From Deltaproteobacteria bacterium (GTDB lineage Bacteria; Desulfobacterota; DSM-4660; Desulfatiglandales; Desulfatiglandaceae): DNA of 9,770 bases. Under the pieces are notes generated by a model. The model did not search any database. It was not told where the DNA came from and saw nothing but the letters and a program-made list of their open reading frames with translations. Below, piece by piece: positions 1 through 5,560 of the stretch. The position numbers and the translations under genes are program-made. The stretch's first letter is position 1. Every line of letters starts with the position of its first letter. The DNA lies in assembly GCA_021159825.1 (NCBI GenBank), contig JAGHDR010000055.1:1-9770 (forward strand), read 5' to 3'.

Positions 1-194
1 ATGCTTTGCTCAATAATCCTTTCCCCGCAGCAGGGATAAGCGCAGCAAGATCCTCAAGCGGCCCTATCCCTTCCAAAATTCCAGGATCATGACAGCGCCC
101 GCCGATGATACAGGGTCGCCCTCACCAACTTGAAATATCCCGCAATGTTTATACCGTCTTCACCGTATACAAATATTCCTGCAAAATCAACTGA
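1..194 (-). pseudogene. possible decayed coding remnant, unrecognised
   Basis: On the minus strand two overlapping short open frames read like protein but neither is intact. One runs from about 194 down to a stop at 87-89 and includes DFAGIFVYGEDGINIAGYF. The other is open from 121 to the window edge and includes GILEGIGPLEDLAALIPAAG. Joining them needs a frame change around 90-125. I do not recognise the family. It could be a frameshifted gene end or start cut by the window edge, or chance open frames. From 198 to 373 I see no supportable gene or signal. Confidence 0.2.
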
Positions 195-376
195 TTATTT
201 TTGGAATAGACTGGGCTATGAACGATGACCCGGAAAATTTTTCCTGGCGAATGGGTCCGGAACATCCGGCCATCGCTTCTGTTTATTCCCAAGAATCGAG
301 GCTGAGCCGCGACCCATATGCTTGACAAAGCACACTTTCCTAATATAATTATGAAATACGGGCATTCGAAGGTTTA

Positions 377-556
377 GGAACGTGGACGAAATAACTTTCA
401 TAAGTAGGCGCATAGATTTGGGTCAGGTTTGTTCGATCTGAAATCACAAAAGTTGAAGGAATAGCAAGCTATTTTGATATTTTTGTGATTTCAGATCGGG
501 CAAAGATGGCCTGAAGCTATGATGCATAGTTGGGGAAGTTATTTTGGCCACGTTCC
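377..556. repeat. foldback (MITE-like) element with long inverted arms
   Basis: Positions 376-451 and 481-557 are inverted copies of each other along their whole length (76 and 77 nt). The inner 18 bp (434-451 against 481-498) pair perfectly. The outer 22 bp (376-397 against 536-557) match at 20 positions. The 29-nt loop holds a further small hairpin, AATAGC-AA-GCTATT (460-473). The ends GGAACG...CGTTCC are flanked by TTA on both sides (374-376 and 557-559), a possible 3-bp target duplication. No protein is encoded. It ends 70 nt before the next gene, so it may lie in that gene's leader. Mobile origin is inferred from the end structure; a structured RNA or regulatory hairpin is the alternative. 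Confidence 0.75.
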
Positions 557-626
557 TTAGGGTTTAGCCCGTTGAAAAAGGAAATTAACGATTTGACAGT
601 CTCTGAGATACAAAAAGGGAAATCAT

Positions 627-2093
627 GTGGCTGACATAGATGTATTTGACGTTAAAGGCCGTATTGTTGAATCCGTAACAGAGCTCTTTGATACGATGCT
701 CGATATGGAAATAAGCCTCGCTGATGACGGTGCCGAGCAGGGTGATGCGGGTGACATGATTGCCGGAATGCTCAGCTTCACCGGAGACGTAGTGGGCAAT
801 TTCAGGGTAACGGTGACTCAGGCCTTTGCCCGTATAATGACCGCTGAAATGCTCGGCATGGAGGTGGATGAAATAGAGGGTGAAGATGAGAGCAAAGATG
901 TCATTCTTGAGGTATGCAATATCGTGGGCGGAAACCTGAAGTCAGGTTTCAACGATGGCGGATTGTCATGCATCATATCTGCTCCTTCTGTTGCAATGGG
1001 CAGCAGCTTTGATATCAATACCCTGAATATGGCAAGATACGAAAAGCATATTTTTCATCATCAGGAGCACTCCTTTTTGGTGGAAGTGTGCATTAAGGCT
1101 GGTGAAGAAGCCTCATCTGAGGCTGTTCAGAAGCTTACGCCGATTGACATCAATAAGTTTAAGAAATTGGATATCATCTCGACTGCCGGTGATACGTTGA
1201 TCGAAATGTTTGATCAGATGTTTGAGATGAAACTGGAGGCATCCGATTCAACCCCGGAGTCGAGTATAGAAGGCCTTCAAATTATGGGCAGGGTGGATTT
1301 TGCAGGAGATGTGACGGGAAGCACACAGATCCTTGCGGGAGAGGCCCTCGCCCGGATCATCACAGCAAAAATGAGCGACAGGCCGTTGGAAGAAATAAAG
1401 GATGAAGATGAGATCAAAGATGTGGTTGGGGAGATGTGTAATATTGTGGGGGGGAATTTGAAGGCGGGTTTTTGTGATTCAGGACTCACTTGCGCGATTT
1501 CTACCCCATCTATTATATTTGGGGAAGATTTCAAGGTTGAAAACCTGAATATGGCCAGATATGAACACTTCATTTTTAGATTTTATGAACATGACGTTTT
1601 CCTGCAAATATGTGCTAAAATTGACGAAAGCGCAGAGGCCCGGGTTCAGGAGGACGCAGGGAGCACTGAAGATGAGGTGCTTGAGGCCAAAGAGCCATTG
1701 GAGACCGGTGATGATCCGACTGTTGACAAATCCCCTGGAATCGGAGCCAGGGCCGAATCCGCAGATGATGATGTTTCAGGGGGCGAACATCAACCCGGCG
1801 CAATAGATGATGTTTCGGATAGAGACGTGGCTTCAAGCAATATTGATCTTATCCTTGATATTCCCATAGAGGTGAGCGTTGAATTAGGAAGAACCAGGAT
1901 GAAGATCCAGGAGGTGAGTACGCTTCAGGCAGGAGCATCCATTGTACTGTCAAATACCGAAGGAGAACCTTTGGAAATATTTGCCAACGGCAGATTGATT
2001 GCCAAGGGGGAAGTAGTTGTTGAGAATGGAAGATATGGGATTCGAATCACTGAAGTTATCAATCGTATGGAACGTATCAAAAGTTTGGGATGA
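627..2093 (+). CDS. CheX-CheX-FliN fusion: flagellar switch-type protein with two CheY-P phosphatase-like domains
   Basis: 488 aa. Residues about 8-158 and 180-333 are two related CheX-like domains. Each has the ExxN signature of the CheC/CheX/FliY CheY-phosphate phosphatases (E95/N98 in EVCNIVGGNLK; E269/N272 in EMCNIVGGNLK), and both share NMARYE near their ends. Residues about 334-403 are an acidic, low-complexity linker. Residues about 404-488 form a FliN C-terminal (SpoA) domain containing LDIPIEVSVELGRTRMKI. The likely role is at the cytoplasmic flagellar C-ring, removing phosphate from CheY-P. Bacillus FliY is the known analogue, but it joins a FliM-type CheY-binding peptide, a CheC-like part and FliN; no FliM peptide is evident here. 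The start is GTG at 627 with AAAGGGA (614-620) upstream; the ATG at 625 is in another frame and stops after four codons. There is no signal peptide or membrane segment. Domain calls are secure; phosphatase activity is inferred. Confidence 0.88.
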   Translation: MADIDVFDVKGRIVESVTELFDTMLDMEISLADDGAEQGDAGDMIAGMLSFTGDVVGNFRVTVTQAFARIMTAEMLGMEVDEIEGEDESKDVILEVCNIVGGNLKSGFNDGGLSCIISAPSVAMGSSFDINTLNMARYEKHIFHHQEHSFLVEVCIKAGEEASSEAVQKLTPIDINKFKKLDIISTAGDTLIEMFDQMFEMKLEASDSTPESSIEGLQIMGRVDFAGDVTGSTQILAGEALARIITAKMSDRPLEEIKDEDEIKDVVGEMCNIVGGNLKAGFCDSGLTCAISTPSIIFGEDFKVENLNMARYEHFIFRFYEHDVFLQICAKIDESAEARVQEDAGSTEDEVLEAKEPLETGDDPTVDKSPGIGARAESADDDVSGGEHQPGAIDDVSDRDVASSNIDLILDIPIEVSVELGRTRMKIQEVSTLQAGASIVLSNTEGEPLEIFANGRLIAKGEVVVENGRYGIRITEVINRMERIKSLG

Positions 2094-2110
2094 GTGGAGA
2101 ATTAACTAAA

Positions 2111-2299
2111 GCGGCAGAGCCGCAGTTATCAGTTGTCAGTTATCAGTTGTCAGCGCTGGAGGTTGTTTTGAAATTTGAAGATTTGGAAGCATGGAAGAGG
2201 TCTTCACGATTATGCGCAGATTTGTACAAACATTTTCAAGATATTATGGGTATGCTTTTACTGACAACTGACAACTGACAACTGACAACTGACAACTGA
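2111..2299 (+). mobile_element. mini-element copy 1: TCAGTTRTC-flanked, truncated four-helix-bundle gene
   Basis: A 189-bp unit. It starts with a tight hairpin, GCGGC-AGA-GCCGC (2111-2123). Then come four AGTTRTC heptamers (2124-2151, R alternating A and G) plus AG, a 107-bp core (2154-2260), and five CTGACAA heptamers plus CTGA (2261-2299). The two heptamer arrays are inverted relative to each other, so the unit can fold back. A second copy at 8083-8278 has the same parts and exactly one more heptamer. It lies between the CheX-FliN gene and the next regulator. Such arrays beside S23/four-helix-bundle genes are familiar in environmental bacterial genomes (recollection, not searched). How it moved is unknown; no transposase is present. 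Confidence 0.75.
2168..2278 (+). pseudogene. 36-codon truncated four-helix-bundle (S23/IVS-type) protein, copy 1
   Basis: A TTG start at 2168 is preceded by a perfect GGAGG (2158-2162) with 5-nt spacing. The product begins MKFEDLEAWKRSSRLCADLY, the typical N-terminus of the four-helix-bundle family named after proteins encoded in 23S rRNA intervening sequences. Family members are usually about 110-130 aa. This one stops after 36 residues inside the right-hand heptamer array, so helices 2-4 are missing. The copy at 8147-8257 breaks at the same point, so the deletion predates their split. A longer in-frame start at ATG 2090 overlaps the stop of the upstream gene but would translate the heptamer repeats; I consider it less likely. 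Function is unlikely, though a small peptide is possible. Confidence 0.6.
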
Positions 2300-2357
2300 A
2301 TACCACAGCCCTGAGCCGTTAAAATAACAAAGGAAAAAGTGGGTGATATCAGTAGAC

Positions 2358-2371
2358 CGGAGGTGTTTTTG
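2358..2371 (+). promoter_or_regulatory. Shine-Dalgarno that selects the TTG start of the 2369 gene
   Basis: CGGAGG (2358-2363) lies 5 nt before an in-frame TTG (2369), giving MKNSEILFVDDE, a normal receiver N-terminus. The upstream GTG at 2339 has a weaker AAAGG (2329-2333) and would add ten residues ahead of the receiver fold. Confidence 0.6.
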
Positions 2372-3745
2372 AAGAATTCCGAGATCCTTTTTGTTGATGA
2401 TGAAAAGGAATTGCTCCTTACCGTGGATGAATTTCTCTCTCAGAGGGGTTACAACATAACGGTTGTTGACAGCGGTTTGAAGGCCCTTGAATTGACAAAG
2501 AAAAGGAGGATTGATGTCCTCATTACAGATTTAAAGATGCCTGAAGTTAGTGGCATTGAGCTCTTGAAAGCAGTGAAGGAACAGCAACCGAAAACGGAAG
2601 TGATTATTTTGACCGGGTACGGGAGCATAGAAACTGCTGTCGAAGCTCTAAAACTCGGGAGCTACGATTATCTACAAAAGCCGATCAAGTTGGACCGTTT
2701 GAAGGCATTAATTGACCGGATTTTGGAAAAAAAGAGTCTGAAAGAGGAAAATCTTTTCCTTAAGAGCCGGTTGCAGGAGAGATACAGATATGATGAGCTA
2801 ATCGGTGCGAGTCCCAAGATGCAGCGCATTTATGAAATAATTGATCGGGTTACCCTCAAAAGTCCAACGGTCCTGATTAGTGGGGAGAGTGGAACCGGAA
2901 AAGGGGTGGTGGCCAAAGTCATTCAGCAAAATAGTGATCGCAAAGATAAGCCCTTTATCTCGGTAAATTGTGGGGCCATAGTCGAAGGGCTTTTGGAGAG
3001 TGAGCTTTTTGGTCATGTGAAAGGTGCATTTACAGGGGCGGTTAGGGATAAAATCGGCTTATTTAGGGTCGCAGAGGGCGGAACTGTCTTTTTGGACGAG
3101 ATCTCAGAAATGCCCCCGCACATGCAGGTAAAGCTTCTCAGGGCCCTCCAGGAAAAAGAAATAAGGCCCATAGGTCACACAAAAGAAGTCAAAGTAAATA
3201 CGCGGATCATCGCCGCCACCAACAGGGACCCTGAAGAACTTGTGAGAAGCGGGGCCTTGAGAAAAGATCTTTACTATCGACTGAACGTGGTTTCCATCAA
3301 TATCTCCCCCCTGGCAGAGCGAAAAGAGGATATTCCTTTGCTGATAAGCCATTTTATCGAAAAATTTCGGGGAAGCGAAAAAGAGTTTGGGAACAAGGTC
3401 TCCCCTGAAGCGATGGGGGTACTCCTGGATTATGATTGGCCGGGGAATGTGCGAGAATTGGAGAACGTCATCCAAAGAGCGTTTGCTTTAGGGGTAAGTG
3501 AGGAAATTGAGGTTGTTGATCTTCCCTCTGCCATAACCAAAAGAGGAAATGAAAACCCAAAGGCAGCGCTAAACACATATTCATTAAGAGAGAATGAGAT
3601 TATCTTAATAAAAAAAGCGCTTCGTGAAGCACGCTGCAAGAAAAGCAAGGCCGCCAAACTGTTGGGTATCGACGTCAGCACACTTTACAGAAAAATTGAG
3701 AGATATGAGATTTCCGACAAAGCATTGCAAATTGCGAATGTTTGA
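2369..3745 (+). CDS. sigma-54-dependent response regulator, NtrC family (canonical receiver)
   Basis: 458 aa from TTG 2369, or 468 aa from GTG 2339. The receiver (about 1-120) has every expected residue: acidic pair D10/D11, phospho-acceptor D54 in LITDLKMP, T82, and K104 in LQKP. The AAA+ domain (about 142-385) has Walker A GESGTGKG (172-179), the sigma-54 contact loop GAFTGA (219-224), Walker B VFLDE, ATNRD sensor I, and WPGNVREL. A Fis-type helix-turn-helix occupies about 414-446 (KSKAAKLLGIDVSTLYRKI). It should activate sigma-54 promoters by ATP-driven remodelling after phosphorylation; no histidine kinase is in the window. It follows the CheX-FliN gene across the mini-element and may share its transcript. 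Its target is unknown; the flagellar setting makes FlrC/FleR-like or broader control possible. Confidence 0.92.
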   Translation: MKNSEILFVDDEKELLLTVDEFLSQRGYNITVVDSGLKALELTKKRRIDVLITDLKMPEVSGIELLKAVKEQQPKTEVIILTGYGSIETAVEALKLGSYDYLQKPIKLDRLKALIDRILEKKSLKEENLFLKSRLQERYRYDELIGASPKMQRIYEIIDRVTLKSPTVLISGESGTGKGVVAKVIQQNSDRKDKPFISVNCGAIVEGLLESELFGHVKGAFTGAVRDKIGLFRVAEGGTVFLDEISEMPPHMQVKLLRALQEKEIRPIGHTKEVKVNTRIIAATNRDPEELVRSGALRKDLYYRLNVVSINISPLAERKEDIPLLISHFIEKFRGSEKEFGNKVSPEAMGVLLDYDWPGNVRELENVIQRAFALGVSEEIEVVDLPSAITKRGNENPKAALNTYSLRENEIILIKKALREARCKKSKAAKLLGIDVSTLYRKIERYEISDKALQIANV

Positions 3746-3815
3746 TGGCGTTTTGCGAGGAATTACCCCTTTTTTAGCAGTATAATTCTCGTCTTTGAAT
3801 TGTCCCTTCTTTTGG

Positions 3816-3858
3816 GTTGCCATGGTAACATCTTAATATGATAGAACCAATTTTCTAT
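3816..3858. promoter_or_regulatory. two dyads upstream of a sigma-54 promoter, candidate activator sites
   Basis: GTTGCCATGGTAAC (3816-3829) is a 14-bp palindrome with one mismatched pair. ATAGAA-N6-TTCTAT (3841-3858) is an 18-bp dyad. Both lie 20-65 bp upstream of the -24 element at 3879, within reach of an enhancer-binding protein. GTCTTTGAATTGTC (3791-3804) also resembles a FleQ box, but only loosely. Function is inferred from position and symmetry. Confidence 0.35.
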
Positions 3859-3878
3859 TGTGCGTTTGCTTACGATTG

Positions 3879-3894
3879 TGGCATAGCCTTTGCT
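3879..3894 (+). promoter_or_regulatory. sigma-54 (-24/-12) promoter
   Basis: TGGCATAGCCTTTGCT matches the TGGCAC-N5-TTGCW consensus with one substitution and the correct 10-bp gap between GG (3880-3881) and GC (3892-3893). The predicted transcript start is near 3905, about 67 nt before the GTG at 3972. It lies downstream of the longer open frame beginning at 3858, which supports the shorter start. Confidence 0.8.
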
Positions 3895-3910
3895 TGAAAA
3901 CACTGAGGTC

Positions 3911-3928
3911 CGGGCAGCGCCCGTTTTT
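3911..3928 (+). terminator. terminator-like hairpin in a leader (possible attenuator)
   Basis: CGGGC-AGC-GCCCG (3911-3923) is followed directly by TTTTT (3924-3928). It sits between the predicted sigma-54 transcript start and the coding start at 3972, so it would act within the leader. It could instead end read-through from the upstream regulator gene. The stem is only 5 bp, though all G-C. CCCG (3920-3923) could alternatively pair with CGGG (3942-3945). Confidence 0.4.
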
Positions 3929-3960
3929 GAAATCGCAGATTCGGGTCAAAGGTCAAAAAG

Positions 3961-3974
3961 GGAGGGAAATTGTG
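3961..3974 (+). promoter_or_regulatory. Shine-Dalgarno that selects the GTG start at 3972
   Basis: GGAGGG (3961-3966) lies 5 nt before an in-frame GTG (3972). The open frame extends upstream to 3858, but that part precedes the sigma-54 transcript start and has no comparable ribosome-binding site. Confidence 0.7.
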
Positions 3975-5033
3975 ACGAATTCGGCCATCAGCGGAAGTAC
4001 ACGGGAAAATCGAGGTCTTCGTTTGGTAAATGATATCCCGAGCCATGGGTCAAGAAATCGAGAGAAATTCGAGGATATTATTGGCCAAAGCATTAAGATG
4101 CAAGAGATCTTTACCCTGGTCGAAAAGGTTGCAGACAGCGACAGCACCATCATCATTAATGGAGAAAGCGGTACCGGGAAAGGATTGATTGCCAGAGCAA
4201 TTCACAAGAATTCAAATCGAAAGGATAAACCTTTTATTACCATAAACTGTGGGGCTATTCCCGAAAACCTCCTGGAAAGCGAGTTGTTCGGGCATGTTAG
4301 GGGGGCCTTTACCGGTGCTACGTCGTCTAAACCGGGGAAATTCGAACTGGCCAACAGGGGGAGCATTTTTCTGGATGAGATCGGCGATATGAGCGCTAAT
4401 CTTCAGGTAAAAATTCTAAGAGTCCTGGAAGAGAGAGAATTTGAGCAAGTCGGCGGATCAAAAACCATAACAGCCGATGTCAGAATTATTGCGGCCACGC
4501 ATCGGGACCTGGAAAAACTCGTAGAAGAGGGATCTTTCCGGGAGGACCTCTTTTACCGGCTCAATGTGATCCCCCTGGAGATCCCATCGTTAAGGGACCG
4601 TAAATCGGACATTCCCCTCCTTGTTTCGCACTTTCTCCGGGGATTCAATCTGAAGAATGGTAGGGATGTTCAAGGCGTGACGAATGATGCAATGATCATT
4701 ATAAAGGAACATTCCTGGCCGGGAAACGTGAGAGAACTGAAAAATTTGGTCGAAAGGCTTGTGGTCTTGAAAGGAGAAGGGGATATAGACCCTTTGGATC
4801 TACCTGAGAAGTTGAGGAGAAACGGCGGCCATTCAGATCTGCCGTCAATGGAAATATCAGAGGATGGGATAAACTTGAATACGGCAGTAACTGATTTTGA
4901 GAAAGCCCTCATCCTTGAATCATTGCAAAAAACCAACTGGGTAAAGAATCAGGCGGCAAAGCTGCTTCGGCTCAACAGAACAACCCTCGTGGAAAAGATA
5001 AAAAGACACCATTTACACCCGTCAGACGTCTAA
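3972..5033 (+). CDS. sigma-54-dependent activator without receiver domain, FleQ/FlrA-like HTH
   Basis: 353 aa from GTG 3972. There is no receiver; about 35 unstructured-looking residues lead into a complete AAA+ domain with Walker A GESGTGKG (64-71), GAFTGA (111-116), Walker B SIFLDE (131-136), ATHRD sensor I (175-179) and WPGNVREL (249-256). The C-terminal Fis-type HTH (about 315-347) contains [20 protein letters not shown] is typical of FleQ/FlrA-type flagellar master regulators (family knowledge). It is about 130 residues shorter than FleQ, which has an N-terminal REC-like domain, and resembles PspF in layout. Without a receiver, control probably comes through a partner protein, ligand or expression level. 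It has its own sigma-54 promoter at 3879, so it may be activated by an upstream regulator such as the 2369 gene. A FleQ-box-like site lies in the gap downstream. Confidence 0.9.
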   Translation: MTNSAISGSTRENRGLRLVNDIPSHGSRNREKFEDIIGQSIKMQEIFTLVEKVADSDSTIIINGESGTGKGLIARAIHKNSNRKDKPFITINCGAIPENLLESELFGHVRGAFTGATSSKPGKFELANRGSIFLDEIGDMSANLQVKILRVLEEREFEQVGGSKTITADVRIIAATHRDLEKLVEEGSFREDLFYRLNVIPLEIPSLRDRKSDIPLLVSHFLRGFNLKNGRDVQGVTNDAMIIIKEHSWPGNVRELKNLVERLVVLKGEGDIDPLDLPEKLRRNGGHSDLPSMEISEDGINLNTAVTDFEKALILESLQKTNWVKNQAAKLLRLNRTTLVEKIKRHHLHPSDV

Positions 5034-5063
5034 AGCGGGATACCCACAACCCAACAAGCTATT

Positions 5064-5219
5064 TTGAAATTCCAAACTTCAAGCGCCAAATTACAAATAA
5101 ATCCCAAATTCCAATATCCAATGCTCTCCAGCGATTACTGAGTGTGCATTTTTTGTTTGGATTTTTGAATTTTGGTCGTTGTAATTTTTTTGTTATTTGT
5201 ATTTTGTTATTTGCTATTT
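5064..5219. repeat. A/C-rich to G/T-rich degenerate foldback repeat
   Basis: Positions 5064-5123 are rich in CCAAATT/CCAAA words. Positions 5148-5219 are rich in their complements (TTTGGATTTTTGAATTTTGG, TTATTTGT). This gives an imperfect inverted pair around a core of about 25 nt. No ORF is present. It occupies the first part of the 5034-5560 gap. It resembles degenerate AAATTCCAAA arrays seen between genes in environmental deltaproteobacterial genomes (recollection). The function is unknown. Confidence 0.5.
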
Positions 5220-5269
5220 TCTTGTTTTTCATTAAAGAAAGTCAGGAAATAAGGTACAAAACCAATCCC

Positions 5270-5285
5270 TGTCAATTAAGTGACA
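5270..5285. promoter_or_regulatory. FleQ-box-like dyad, candidate enhancer site
   Basis: TGTCA-ATTAAG-TGACA is a 5-bp dyad. Read on the minus strand, its central 14 bp is GTCACTTAATTGAC, which agrees with the published FleQ consensus GTCANTAAATTGAC at 12 of 13 specified positions. It lies about 118 bp upstream of the -24 element at 5403, a usual enhancer distance. The adjacent upstream gene encodes a FleQ-like HTH. Binding itself is inferred. Confidence 0.5.
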
Positions 5286-5402
5286 CATTGAAACCCTTTT
5301 TGACATGACTCTCTCGCCGTTATTTTCAAATCTTGGGTGCCACACCTTGGAGAACATACTGTAATTTCAGCAATTTTCCTTCTTATATTCCTCTAAAAAA
5401 AA

Positions 5403-5418
5403 TGGCATAGGATTTGCA
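5403..5418 (+). promoter_or_regulatory. sigma-54 (-24/-12) promoter of the regulator-flgBC-fliEF operon
   Basis: TGGCATAGGATTTGCA matches the -24/-12 consensus with the correct GG (5404-5405) to GC (5416-5417) spacing. The predicted start is near 5429, leaving a leader of about 130 nt before GTG 5561. The genes from 5561 to fliE are spaced 2-3 nt apart, and no other promoter is visible, so this promoter probably drives the whole set. Confidence 0.82.
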
Positions 5419-5419
5419 A

Positions 5420-5494
5420 AGGCATATGCCTGAATCCCATTTTCAGCGGGAAAATCCTAACCTGTGAATGATTGCTTTTTCAGGTAATTTCCCG
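5420..5494 (+). promoter_or_regulatory. palindrome at transcript start and leader hairpin
   Basis: AGGCATATGCCT (5420-5431) is a perfect 12-bp palindrome over the predicted sigma-54 transcript start. Further down, CGGGAAAAT (5447-5455) and ATTTCCCG (5487-5494) pair with one bulge, with ACCTG (5460-5464) and CAGGT (5481-5485) pairing inside. Possible roles are a repressor site and leader structure; both are inferred from symmetry. Confidence 0.3.
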
Positions 5495-5560
5495 AAATTA
5501 TGCAAATATCCCGTTCGGAACACGTAGCCGGGAACCACCCAGGAATTTGAGCGTAATCTA

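Noticed and set aside
202..217. Sigma-54-like TGGAATAGACTGGGCT
   Set aside because: GG-GC spacing is right but the rest of both boxes is poor, and no gene follows closely.
593..598. TTGACA as a -35 box for the CheX-FliN gene
   Set aside because: No -10-like hexamer lies at 16-18 bp; the expected place holds the ribosome-binding site.
2090..2278. 62-codon ORF starting at ATG overlapping the CheX-FliN stop codon
   Set aside because: It translates the heptamer repeats. The TTG at 2168 with GGAGG, conserved in both element copies, is the better start.
2124..2299. Possible CRISPR array from the regular repeats
   Set aside because: The repeats are back-to-back 7-bp words with no spacers, and no cas gene is present.
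3858..3971. Upstream extension of the FleQ-like gene to 3858
   Set aside because: It spans the sigma-54 promoter and the leader hairpin and lacks a good ribosome-binding site. GTG 3972 has GGAGGG.
465..5067. Shared 13-mer CAAGCTATTTTGA at 465-477 and 5055-5067
   Set aside because: One exact 13-bp match is about what chance gives in a window of this size, and the flanks do not align further.
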